From Paracoccaceae bacterium (GTDB lineage Bacteria; Pseudomonadota; Alphaproteobacteria; Rhodobacterales; Rhodobacteraceae): a stretch of 63,931 nucleotides of DNA. Positions 19,085 to 27,558 of the stretch are shown here, in pieces (within the stretch, counting starts at the first letter, position 1; every line of letters starts with the position of its first letter). The translations under genes and the position numbers were made by a program. Under the pieces are notes generated by a model. That model was not told the origin of the DNA, searched no databases, and worked only from the letters and a program-made list of their open reading frames with translations. The stretch is taken from assembly GCA_024742835.1 (NCBI GenBank), contig JANSXS010000016.1, positions 1 to 63,931 of the forward strand, in the 5' to 3' direction.

Positions 19085-19250
19085 TGCGTCGTCTTGGCGA
19101 AAATACTCCGGGGGTCGGGGGGCAGAGCCTCCGGCGGGGCGCGGCCAGCGATGTGCCTGCCAGTGACAAGGCGCGCGGGAACCGCTCCGGGGGGAACGCG
19201 GCGCGTGTTTCGGGGGTTGCCTTTGCAGCACCTCGGAACGGAGATTATCA

Positions 19251-19382
19251 ATGGCCCCCAAAAACCTGCTCGCCCTCGCCATCCTTCTTGTCGCGCTGGG
19301 CTTCGCGGCCTGGCTCTATTACTTCGTCGATGCGCAAAGCGAACAGCTTGCGCCCGCTGAAACATCCGACAGCACCGGCTGA
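19251..19382 (+). CDS. 43-aa single-span membrane protein between soxB and soxD
   Basis: ATG 19251 follows CGGAGA. The translation has a short Lys-containing N-terminus, one hydrophobic helix (LLALAILLVALGFAAWLYYF) and an acidic Glu/Ser/Thr tail, so it would be an N-in inner-membrane microprotein. It lies between soxB (166 bp upstream) and soxD (72 bp downstream) on the same strand. A GC-rich stretch at 19100-19140 precedes it and resembles dispersed intergenic repeats of this group. No known role in sarcosine oxidation. Confidence 0.5.
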   Translation: MAPKNLLALAILLVALGFAAWLYYFVDAQSEQLAPAETSDSTG

Positions 19383-19454
19383 CCCCGGCCGCGCCATCCT
19401 GCCGCCGGTTCTGGCCTGTCGCTGTCCCGACCACATCCATTTCCGGAGGCTGCC

Positions 19455-19784
19455 ATGATGATCCTCACCTGCCCCTGCTGCGGCGTGACGGGCGAAGAAA
19501 CCGAATTCCATCAGGGCGGCGAGGCGCATCTGACGCGTTTCGGCCCCGGCTCCTCCGAGACCGAGTTCCACGACTACCTGTTTTCCAAGGAAAACCCCAA
19601 AGGCGTGCATCTGGAACGCTGGCGGCACGCCTATGGCTGTGGCAAATGGTTCATCGCCGCGCGCAATACCGTCACGCTGGAGGTCTACGGCACCTATGCC
19701 GCCCAGACCACCGAGCCGCCGCAGGATATCAAGGACACACTCTCGGCCAAGGTGCCGGGCTGGAGCTGGAGAGAGTTCGCATGA
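19455..19784 (+). CDS. soxD: sarcosine oxidase subunit delta
   Basis: This small zinc-binding subunit (109 residues) has the Cys-x2-Cys pair at residues 6 and 9 (LTCPCCG) and the downstream His 58/Cys 62 (RHAYGCGKWF) that complete the zinc site. ATG 19455 follows CGGAGG. The stop overlaps the soxA start by four bases. Confidence 0.95.
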   Translation: MMILTCPCCGVTGEETEFHQGGEAHLTRFGPGSSETEFHDYLFSKENPKGVHLERWRHAYGCGKWFIAARNTVTLEVYGTYAAQTTEPPQDIKDTLSAKVPGWSWREFA

Positions 19785-22700
19785 GCACACGTCTGGCCAC
19801 GGGCGGCCGCCTTCTCGACAAGGGGCGCGCGCTGGAATTCACCTTCAACGGCAAGCGCCTGAAGGGCTACGAGGGCGACACGCTTGCCTCGGCCCTGCTG
19901 GCCAATGACCAGATGATGGTCGGGCGTTCGTTCAAGTATCACCGCCCGCGTGGCATCGTCGCGTCAGGGGCCGAAGAGCCCAACGCGCTGTTCAACATGG
20001 GCGCAGGTGGCAAGTTCGAACCCAACCAGCGCGCCACCACGACCGAGCTGTTCGACGGTCTCACCTGCGCGTCGCAAAACCATTGGCCGAGCCTTGAATT
20101 CGACATCGGCGCGATCAACAACAGCCTCGCGCGGTTCCTTCCGGCTGGCTTCTATTACAAGATGTTCATGCATCCGCGCCCCCTGTGGAAGCATGTCTAC
20201 GAGCCGTTCATCCGTCAGTCCGCCGGTCTGGGCAAGGCCCCGCGCGACCGGGATGAGGACACCTACGAGCATTTCTACGCCTTCTTCGACGTGGTCGTGA
20301 TCGGCGGCGGCATCGCCGGGCTTCTGGCCGCGCGCGAAGCGGGCCGTGCCGGAGCCAAGGTTCTGCTGATGGAACAGACCGCGCATTGGGGTGGCCGTGC
20401 GCCCGTCGATGGCGGGACCGTGGATGGCCGGCCTGTGGATAAGGTGGTGGAAGAAATCGTCTCGGAACTGAACGAGATGAACAACGTGACGCTCCGCACC
20501 CGCTTGATGGGGGCAGGGGTCTATGATCACGGCTACCTCATGGGCTATGAGCGCCTGACAGATCATCAGCCGCAGGCGAAAGGCCCGCGTCATCGCCTGT
20601 GGCGCATCCGCGCCGCGCAGATCGTGACCGCGACAGGGGCCATAGAACGCCCGCTCAGCTTTGCGGGCAACGACATTCCGGGTGTCATGCTGGCCTCGGC
20701 GGTGCGCGATTATGCGGTCGATTACGGCGTGTCCATCGGGGATCGGACCGTGGTCGTGACCAATAATGACGATGCGTATCTGACGGCTATCACCCTTAAA
20801 AAGCTGGGTCTTGACGTGCCCGCGATCATCGACGCGCGACCACAGGGCGCGGGCGCGCTGGCCGAAGAGGCCAAGGCGCTTGGCATCCGCATCGAGACTG
20901 GCAAGGGCGTGGCCAAGGTCAAGGGCGGGCGGCGTGTGACCGGGGTGGCGATCTGTATGCAGGCGGGCGAAGGTGCCGCGCTCGAAGAGATTGCCTGCGA
21001 CGTGGTCGCCATGTCGGGCGGCTGGTCGCCGGTGGTGCATCTGTGGTCCCATTGCGGGGGCAAGCTGTTGTGGGACAACGAAAATGCCATGTTCAAACCG
21101 GATGTGGATAAAGCCCCGACCGGCGCAGCCGGAGAGGCGTTCGTGGTTGCTGCCGGGGCGGCCAATGGCGCGCTGAAACTGGCCGATACGGTGGCCGATG
21201 CCCATGCCGCCGGGCGCAAGGCCGCGAAATCGGCGGGCAATACGCCCATGTCAGGCGACGCGCCCAAGGCTGACAGCTCGTTGGAAAACCCGATGCAGCC
21301 CATCTGGCTCATGCCGCAAGGGGCCAAGTACGAGCTGCGCGCGAAAGCCTGGCTTGATTACCAGAACGATGTGAAAGTATCCGACGTGCAATTGGCCGCG
21401 CGCGAAGGTTTCGAGTCTGTCGAACACGCCAAGCGCTACACCACGCTCGGCATGGCGACGGATCAGGGCAAGCTCAGCAACATCAACGGTCTGGCAATCC
21501 TTTCGGACGCGCTTGACCAGCCCATCCCTCAGACCGGCACCACCACGTTCCGCCCGCCCTATACGCCCATCTCCATGGGGGCCATCGCGGGCGAGGCGCG
21601 TGGGCCTGTCTTTCAGCCGCTGCGTCGCACGCCGATGCATGACTGGCACGAGGCGAACAGCGCCTATTGGGAGCCGGTGGGCCACTGGCGCCGCCCCTAT
21701 ACCTTCCGCAAGACGCCAGGAGAGGCGATCGACGCCGCGGTGTCCCGTGAGATCACCCAGACCCGTCAAAGCCTTGGGTTGCTGGATGCCTCGACGCTGG
21801 GCAAGCTGGTGGTCAAAGGCCCCGACGCGGGCAAGTTCCTCGACATGCTTTACACCAACATGATGTCCACCCTGAAACCGGGCCGCTGCCGCTATGGCCT
21901 GATGTGCTCGGAAAACGGGTTCCTGATGGATGACGGTGTCGTGGCGCGTCTGGATGAGGATACGTTCCTCTGCCACACCACCACCGGCGGCGCGGACAGC
22001 ATCCATGCCCATATGGAAGACTGGCTGCAATGCGAATGGTGGGACTGGAACGTTTATGTCGCCAACCTTACAGAGCAATACGCCCAGATCGGCGTGGTTG
22101 GCCCGAACGCCCGCAAGACGCTGGAAAAGCTGTCCGACGATGACCTGAGCGCCGAGGCGTTACCCTTCATGGCGTGGACCGACATCACGTTGGCGGGCAT
22201 CAAGGCACGCGCTTACCGCATCTCCTTTTCGGGTGAACTCAGCTACGAGATCGCCGTGGATGCGGGGCAGGGGCGTGCGCTTTGGGACAAGCTGATGGAG
22301 GCCGGGGCAGAGTTCGGCGTGACGCCTTACGGCACCGAGGCGCTGCACGTTATGCGCGCCGAAAAGGGCTTCATCATGATCGGCGACGAAACCGACGGCA
22401 CCGTGATCCCGCAGGATCTGTGCATGGATTGGGCGATCTCCAAGAAAAAGGACGACTACCTCGGCAAGCGCGCGCAGGCGCGCAGCTTCATGGCCAACAC
22501 CGAGCGGTGGAAACTGGTGGGTCTGGAAACCATCGACGGCTCTGTGCTGCCCGACGGTGCCTATGCGGTGACGGACGGCACCAACGCCAACGGCCAGCGC
22601 AACACGCAAGGGCGCGTGACCTCCAGCTACCATTCGCCCACGCTGGGACGCGGCATCGCCATGGGGCTGGTGCATAACGGCCCTGATCGCATGGGACAGG

Positions 22701-22795
22701 TGATCGACATTCCCAAGGTGGATGGCACCGTGATCAAGGCCAAAATCGTGCCGCCCGTCTTCTATGATCCGGAAGGGAAGAAACAGAATGTCTAA
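19781..22795 (+). CDS. soxA: sarcosine oxidase subunit alpha
   Basis: The 1004-residue subunit has an N-terminal ferredoxin-like domain, an NAD(+)-binding Rossmann region (VVVIGGGIAGLLAAREAG near residue 170) and a C-terminal GcvT-like folate-binding domain (from about residue 620). The ATG overlaps the soxD stop by four bases. The frame is open further upstream, but that part lies within soxD. Length and order match the standard heterotetrameric enzyme. Confidence 0.96.
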   Translation: MSTRLATGGRLLDKGRALEFTFNGKRLKGYEGDTLASALLANDQMMVGRSFKYHRPRGIVASGAEEPNALFNMGAGGKFEPNQRATTTELFDGLTCASQNHWPSLEFDIGAINNSLARFLPAGFYYKMFMHPRPLWKHVYEPFIRQSAGLGKAPRDRDEDTYEHFYAFFDVVVIGGGIAGLLAAREAGRAGAKVLLMEQTAHWGGRAPVDGGTVDGRPVDKVVEEIVSELNEMNNVTLRTRLMGAGVYDHGYLMGYERLTDHQPQAKGPRHRLWRIRAAQIVTATGAIERPLSFAGNDIPGVMLASAVRDYAVDYGVSIGDRTVVVTNNDDAYLTAITLKKLGLDVPAIIDARPQGAGALAEEAKALGIRIETGKGVAKVKGGRRVTGVAICMQAGEGAALEEIACDVVAMSGGWSPVVHLWSHCGGKLLWDNENAMFKPDVDKAPTGAAGEAFVVAAGAANGALKLADTVADAHAAGRKAAKSAGNTPMSGDAPKADSSLENPMQPIWLMPQGAKYELRAKAWLDYQNDVKVSDVQLAAREGFESVEHAKRYTTLGMATDQGKLSNINGLAILSDALDQPIPQTGTTTFRPPYTPISMGAIAGEARGPVFQPLRRTPMHDWHEANSAYWEPVGHWRRPYTFRKTPGEAIDAAVSREITQTRQSLGLLDASTLGKLVVKGPDAGKFLDMLYTNMMSTLKPGRCRYGLMCSENGFLMDDGVVARLDEDTFLCHTTTGGADSIHAHMEDWLQCEWWDWNVYVANLTEQYAQIGVVGPNARKTLEKLSDDDLSAEALPFMAWTDITLAGIKARAYRISFSGELSYEIAVDAGQGRALWDKLMEAGAEFGVTPYGTEALHVMRAEKGFIMIGDETDGTVIPQDLCMDWAISKKKDDYLGKRAQARSFMANTERWKLVGLETIDGSVLPDGAYAVTDGTNANGQRNTQGRVTSSYHSPTLGRGIAMGLVHNGPDRMGQVIDIPKVDGTVIKAKIVPPVFYDPEGKKQNV

Positions 22796-23357
22796 TACAA
22801 TCAGTGCCCTGCCTGGTGCCACCTATGAGGGCGCGGTCCGGGTTCAGGAAATGGGCCTGTGCGGCATGATCTCGCTGCGCGGCGATCACGGCGATGAGAA
22901 ACTGATCTCGGCGATCAAGGACATCATGGGCACAGTCATGCCCGGACAACGCGAGATCGTCCATCAGGACGAGCGAGCCGCCGCCTGGATGTCGCCGGAC
23001 GAGCTGCTTTTGTTGCTGCCCTATGCGGATGTGCGGGACGCGCTCACAAGGCTGGAAACGGCGCTTGCCGGCACGCATTTCCTTGCCGTCAACGTCTCGG
23101 ACGCGCGCGCGGTGTTCCGCCTGCATGGTGGCAGCGCGCGCGAGGTCATCGCCAAGCTGTGCCCCGTCGACATGTCGCCCGGCGCGTTTGGCCCCGGCCA
23201 GATCCGCCGCACCCGCATGGCGCAGATCCCGGCGGCTTTCTGGATGCCGGACGAGGACAGCGTGCATGTGGTCTGCTTCAGGTCGGTGGCGCAATACGCC
23301 TTCGATCTGCTCAAGCAATCGGCGCATCCTCAGGCGGGGGTGGGGCTGTACGCCTGA
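22788..23357 (+). CDS. soxG: sarcosine oxidase subunit gamma
   Basis: The 189-residue subunit begins MSNTISALPGATYEGAV and carries the GcvT-like FRSVAQYAFDLLKQSA C-terminus. ATG 22788 lies inside the end of soxA (8-base overlap) behind GGAAGGGAAG, so it is translationally coupled. It completes the soxBDAG cluster. Confidence 0.93.
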   Translation: MSNTISALPGATYEGAVRVQEMGLCGMISLRGDHGDEKLISAIKDIMGTVMPGQREIVHQDERAAAWMSPDELLLLLPYADVRDALTRLETALAGTHFLAVNVSDARAVFRLHGGSAREVIAKLCPVDMSPGAFGPGQIRRTRMAQIPAAFWMPDEDSVHVVCFRSVAQYAFDLLKQSAHPQAGVGLYA

Positions 23358-23487
23358 TCCCGGCGGTTGCTTGCGCGCGGCCGCGTCCGGCAATCTTACG
23401 GGGGCAGGGCGCTTGGGCCTTGACCTCGCACCCCTCGCGCTACCATGTGTCACGGCATGAATTCACGCAATGACAAGGGGGCCCGAC

Positions 23488-24087
23488 ATGGCTTTTGAAC
23501 TTCCCGATCTTCCATATTCCCACGACGCGCTTGCCGATCTGGGCATGTCCCGCGAAACGCTGGAATATCACCACGACATTCACCACAAGGCCTATGTCGA
23601 TAACGGCAACAAGGCCGTCGCGGGCACCGAATGGGAAGGCAAGACCGTCGAAGAGATCATCAAGGGCACCTATGATCCCACCGCCGTTGCGCAGAACGGC
23701 ATCTTCAACAACGCCTCGCAATACTGGAACCACAACCAGTTCTGGGAAATGATGAGTCCGACCCAGACCGGCATCCCCGGCGAACTTGAAAAGGCGCTGA
23801 CCGAAAGTTTCGGCTCGGTCGACACGTTCAAGGAACAGTTCGCCGCGGCCGGTGCGGGTCAGTTCGGCTCTGGCTGGGCGTGGCTGGTGAAGGATACCGA
23901 TGGCGGCCTCAAGATCACCAAGACCGAAAACGGCGTGAACCCGCTCTGCTTTGGTCAGACGACGCTGCTGGGCTGCGATGTGTGGGAGCATTCCTATTAT
24001 ATCGACTTCCGCAACAAGCGCCCTGCCTACCTGTCGAACTTTCTCGACAAGCTGGTGAACTGGGAAAACGTCGCCTCGCGCATGTAA
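23488..24087 (+). CDS. sodB: iron-type superoxide dismutase
   Basis: The 199-residue protein has the metal ligands of Fe/Mn SOD: His in YHHDIHHKAYVDN, His in YWNHNQFW and Asp/His in DVWEHSYYIDF. Gln in NNASQYWNH is the iron-type position. ATG 23488 gives the normal start AFELPDLPY; six residues upstream in frame are dropped. It dismutates superoxide in the cytoplasm and ends in a strong terminator. Its position after the H2O2-producing sarcosine oxidase operon may be incidental. Confidence 0.96.
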   Translation: MAFELPDLPYSHDALADLGMSRETLEYHHDIHHKAYVDNGNKAVAGTEWEGKTVEEIIKGTYDPTAVAQNGIFNNASQYWNHNQFWEMMSPTQTGIPGELEKALTESFGSVDTFKEQFAAAGAGQFGSGWAWLVKDTDGGLKITKTENGVNPLCFGQTTLLGCDVWEHSYYIDFRNKRPAYLSNFLDKLVNWENVASRM

Positions 24088-24110
24088 GCGGCCGCGATAT
24101 CCTGTTTTTG

Positions 24111-24142
24111 CACCCTCCGGCCCCACGCCGGGGGGTGTTTTT
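24111..24142 (+). terminator. intrinsic terminator after sodB
   Basis: CACCCTCCGG (24111-24120) pairs with CCGGGGGGTG (24128-24137) with one G-U pair, and TTTTT follows directly. Confidence 0.85.
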
Positions 24143-24220
24143 GTGTTCGGAACCCTGAGCGTGGCTTTTCCGTTGTTCCCATCAAGCGGGACAACGGCAC
24201 AGATATGGAGGACACTTGAC

Positions 24221-24676
24221 ATGACCGACCTGACACACGGCACCTGGGTTTTGCTGGCGGATGGGGAAAAGGCGCTGTTCCTGCGCAATGACCTGGACGA
24301 GATCGACCCGGATCTCAACGTGGTCCGCCTGAAGGCACAGGAAAATCCCTCTGACGCGGAACAGGGCGTGGAGCCGCCGGGCCGGATCCCCGATACCGGC
24401 GTGCAACACCGCTCCGCCATGCAGGAGGCTGACTGGCACCAATTGGCCAAGGATCGCTTTGCCGACGAACTGGCGGATTTGCTGTACAGCTATGCGCGGA
24501 AAAGGGCCTTTTCGCGGCTCGTTGTCTGCGCCCCCGCCAAGGTGCTGGGAGAGTTGCGCAAGCAATACCACAAGGAGGTGCGCGACCGTCTGGTGGCCGA
24601 GGTGGACAAGGATTTCACCAACCACCCGCTGGACGAGGTCGAGCGGATTCTGAAAGAGGATCTCAAGGCCGCCTGA
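24221..24676 (+). CDS. host attachment family protein
   Basis: The 151-residue protein matches the layout of the 'host cell attachment-required' family: THGTWVLLADGEKALFLRN at the start, a central Pro-rich part, then YARKRAFSRLVVCAPAKVLGELRKQYHKEV. The family was named from plant-associated bacteria, but its biochemical role is unclear. ATG 24221 follows TGGAGGA; the upstream frame is not coding. It is soluble with no signal peptide. Confidence 0.8.
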   Translation: MTDLTHGTWVLLADGEKALFLRNDLDEIDPDLNVVRLKAQENPSDAEQGVEPPGRIPDTGVQHRSAMQEADWHQLAKDRFADELADLLYSYARKRAFSRLVVCAPAKVLGELRKQYHKEVRDRLVAEVDKDFTNHPLDEVERILKEDLKAA

Positions 24677-24752
24677 TCCCGCGCCTGAAATTGGGCTTGC
24701 CTTCCGGCGCTGATCACGACAGCAAGGCCGCGAATGTATCCTGCGGGGCCTT

Positions 24753-25649
24753 ATGTCTGATCCTGTCAAAGGTGTTGTGGCCATGCTGGCCGCCTGCACC
24801 ATCTGGGGCCTGTCGGCCATCTACTACAAATTGCTGGTCCATGTCCCTCCGCTGGAGGTTCTGGCCCATCGCACGTTGTGGTCTTGCGTCTTCTTTGCCG
24901 CGATCCTGGGGTTTCAGGGCCGTTTGGGGATGATACGGGCGGCGCTGTCGGGGCCGCGCGATCTGGCACTGCTGGCCTTTGCCGCGCTGATGATCTCGGC
25001 CAATTGGCTTTGTTTCATCAGTTCGGTGCAGTGGGGCCGCGCGATGGAGGCTTCGTTGGGATATTACATGTTCCCGCTGGTCTCGGTGCTGTTCGGCGCG
25101 TTGTTCTTCCGCGAGATGCTGGGCCGGGTGCAACTGACGGCGGTGGCGCTTGCGGGGCTTGCGGTGACGATCCTGACGATCGGGCTTGGCGCGGCACCGT
25201 GGATGGCGCTGTTGATCGCCTGCACCTTTGGCCTTTACGGTGTCGCAAAGAAGATGCTGACGGTCGGGCCGGTCGTGTCGGTCACGGCAGAGGTGTTGCT
25301 GCTGGCACCCGTGGCCCTGGGCATCCTGTATTACGTCCACAGCACCGGCGACGGGCATTTCACCGAAAACATGCGCGACGCGCTGATGCTGGCTGGCTCG
25401 GGCCCGCTGACAGCCACGCCGCTGATCCTGTTCAGCTATGCCGCCAAACGTGTCCGTTTCGGCACGGTGGGGCTTGTGCAATACTTGAACCCCACTCTGC
25501 AATTCCTTGTTGCCACGTTCATTTTTCAGGAATTCTTCAGCCCGTGGCACGCCATTGCGTTGCCGCTGATCTGGGTGGCGCTGGCGCTTTATACCGGTGT
25601 CAGCCTGCGTCAGGAAAGAGCGGCGCGCAAATCCCGGATCAAGGTCTGA
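24753..25649 (+). CDS. rarD: EamA-family permease, RarD type
   Basis: The 298 residues form about ten membrane helices in two repeats. The start (VKGVVAMLAACTIWGLSAIYYKLL) and the middle (SSVQWGRAMEASLGYYMFPLVSVLFGALFFRE) are typical of RarD, a drug/metabolite-type exporter of unknown substrate. The 3' end overlaps the convergent LOG-family gene by 40 bp. Confidence 0.9.
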   Translation: MSDPVKGVVAMLAACTIWGLSAIYYKLLVHVPPLEVLAHRTLWSCVFFAAILGFQGRLGMIRAALSGPRDLALLAFAALMISANWLCFISSVQWGRAMEASLGYYMFPLVSVLFGALFFREMLGRVQLTAVALAGLAVTILTIGLGAAPWMALLIACTFGLYGVAKKMLTVGPVVSVTAEVLLLAPVALGILYYVHSTGDGHFTENMRDALMLAGSGPLTATPLILFSYAAKRVRFGTVGLVQYLNPTLQFLVATFIFQEFFSPWHAIALPLIWVALALYTGVSLRQERAARKSRIKV

Positions 25650-26161
25650 ACATCGTCGCTTGAGCCGATGAAGCCCTTGAGCGAGGCATCGGCAAAGCCG
25701 TGGTCGATCACGTGATCCAGCAATCCCAGCAACGGGGTCCAGTAGCCTTGCGTGTTAAGGAGGAACACCGGCTTGCCATGAAGGCCAAGCTGACGCCATG
25801 TCAGCACCTCGAAGAACTCGTCAAGCGAGCCCGCGCCACCCGGCAGCACCACGACCGCATCGGAATTCATGAACATTACTTTTTTGCGTTCATGCATCGT
25901 CTCGGTCACCACATAGCGGGTGAGGTCGGTCTTGCCGACTTCCCATTTCACCAGATGATCAGGGATCACGCCGAATGTCTCGGCACCGGCGGCCTGTGCT
26001 GCGCGTGCGACGGTGCCCATCAGGCCCACATCGCCGGCGCCGTAGACCAGCCGCCAGTTTTCGGCCGAAAAAGCCGCGCCGAAGGCATGTGCCGCCTGTT
26101 CAAAGGCCGGATCGCCCCCCGCGCGTGAGCCGCAAAAGACACAAATGGACCGTGTTGCCAT
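25610..26161 (-). CDS. LOG-family protein (TIGR00730 type)
   Basis: The 183-residue protein has the Rossmann-like start SICVFCGSRAG and the family motif PGGAGSLDEFFE (PGGxGTxxE with Ser for Thr). Characterised members release free cytokinin from the 5'-monophosphate riboside, or hydrolyse nucleotides. The natural substrate here is unknown. ATG 26161 is chosen over 26173 because it fits the family start. Confidence 0.88.
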   Translation of the reverse strand: MATRSICVFCGSRAGGDPAFEQAAHAFGAAFSAENWRLVYGAGDVGLMGTVARAAQAAGAETFGVIPDHLVKWEVGKTDLTRYVVTETMHERKKVMFMNSDAVVVLPGGAGSLDEFFEVLTWRQLGLHGKPVFLLNTQGYWTPLLGLLDHVIDHGFADASLKGFIGSSDDVQTLIRDLRAALS

Positions 26162-26257
26162 GAAATCACCCACTATTGAGATTGCTTCTTTTGACCCTGT
26201 TAATCCGTCTGGCTATAGTGCTGCAACCGTGCAGGGGATCGCGGAAGAAGGAAGCTG

Positions 26258-27475
26258 ATGGCTGGACAATCGGGAGCATCGGGCGCGCAGGCGCTTGCAC
26301 TGGGCGGTGCGGCGCTTGGCGTCGTCGTGGCGGGGGGGCTGTACCTGTCGGGCATGTTCCAATCGGCACCTGGCCCGGATCTGACGCAACAATCCGACGG
26401 TGCGTCACAGCCCGCGCTCGCGGTACGAACTGCCGAACCCGAAAACCCTGTTCCCGAAAACACTGTTCCCGAAAACACTGGCACAGAGGCGCAAAGCGCG
26501 CCTGCCATGCCGGATTTGCCGTCTGTCAGCACGTTTCTTCTGGATGCCGATGGCCGGATGGTTGTTGCCGGTCGGTCGTCGCCGGGATGGGAAACCGCGA
26601 TCCGGCTGGACAAGGATGAATTGTCGCGCTTCATGCCCGAGCAGAATGGCGAATTCGTGCAATTCGTCACCGTTACCCCAAGCGAGACACCGCGCATCCT
26701 GTCGCTGAGTATGCGGTCGCCGCAGGATGGGCGGGATGTTATCTCGAAAAGCGAGATCATCATCGCCCCGTTGCAAGCGCCGGACCCGGCAGGGGGTGCC
26801 CATGGAGAAGCGCAGATAGCGACGACCAGCCCGGATCTGATCGTTGACGTCCCCAATAATGCGGATATCGCCGATGCGGATGCCACCGGCAAGGTTTCAC
26901 CTCAGCCCGGCACCGACACCCAGGCGGGCGGCGGACCCGCCGCTGTGTTGCTGAACGATGCCGAGGGCTTGCAGGTGCTGCAACCCGTCACCACCACCGA
27001 TCCTGCCCCCGACGTGATGGCGACGGTCGCGCTGGATGCGATTTCCTACTCTGACGAGGGCGATGTTTTGTTGGCGGGGCGGGCCGCGGGCGACGGTTTT
27101 GTGCGGGTCTATCTCGACAATGCGCCCGTCACCACGTCCCGCATCGCAGAGGATGGGCGCTGGCGGTCTGATCTGCCAGAGATCGACACGGGCGTGTATA
27201 CACTGCGCATCGACGAGACGGATGGCGCGGGCAATGTGACCTCGCGGATCGAAACCCCGTTCAAGCGCGAATCCGATGACGTGCTTTCTGCCGCGACCGA
27301 GACGAACCAGCCCATTCAGGCGGTGATCGTGCAGCCTGGTTACACATTGTGGGGCATCTCGCGGCGCAATTACGGCGACGGGATTCAATATGTGCGCATC
27401 TTCGAGGCCAATCGCGACCGCATCCGCGATCCCGACCTGATCTATCCCGGACAGCTCTTCTCGATCCCGCAATAA
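26258..27475 (+). CDS. membrane-anchored LysM protein
   Basis: The 405 residues have an N-terminal membrane segment (AQALALGGAALGVVVAGGLYL), a long Ala/Pro/Asp-rich region, an Ig-like or big-repeat segment (VLLAGRAAGDGFVRVYLDNAPV, about 265-340), and a C-terminal LysM (VQPGYTLWGISRRNYGDG...LIYPGQLFSIPQ) that binds peptidoglycan. It likely lies in the periplasm tethered to the inner membrane. Similar proteins are conserved in Rhodobacterales. Confidence 0.88.
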   Translation: MAGQSGASGAQALALGGAALGVVVAGGLYLSGMFQSAPGPDLTQQSDGASQPALAVRTAEPENPVPENTVPENTGTEAQSAPAMPDLPSVSTFLLDADGRMVVAGRSSPGWETAIRLDKDELSRFMPEQNGEFVQFVTVTPSETPRILSLSMRSPQDGRDVISKSEIIIAPLQAPDPAGGAHGEAQIATTSPDLIVDVPNNADIADADATGKVSPQPGTDTQAGGGPAAVLLNDAEGLQVLQPVTTTDPAPDVMATVALDAISYSDEGDVLLAGRAAGDGFVRVYLDNAPVTTSRIAEDGRWRSDLPEIDTGVYTLRIDETDGAGNVTSRIETPFKRESDDVLSAATETNQPIQAVIVQPGYTLWGISRRNYGDGIQYVRIFEANRDRIRDPDLIYPGQLFSIPQ

Positions 27476-27528
27476 GACAGGGGATCAAACGGGCGACCGG
27501 GGTGGTCATTACCGGCGCGTCGGCCTAT

Positions 27529-27553
27529 CTCTTGGCGATACCAAGCCAAGAGG
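27529..27553 (+). promoter_or_regulatory. hairpin sequestering the ribosome site of the ABC exporter gene
   Basis: CTCTTGGC (27529-27536) pairs perfectly with GCCAAGAG (27545-27552) across an 8-base loop. The 3' arm contains the AAGAGG ribosome site (27548-27553) of the ATG at 27559. Folding would hide the site, so translation may depend on temperature, ligand or protein binding. This is read from complementarity only. Confidence 0.45.
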
Positions 27554-27558
27554 TTGCC

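Noticed and set aside
17738..19282. Long leftward open frame of 514 codons
   Set aside because: It is antisense to soxB, and its His/Arg/Ala-rich translation is typical of a shadow frame in high-GC DNA.
19964..21205. Leftward open frame of 413 codons
   Set aside because: Antisense shadow of soxA.
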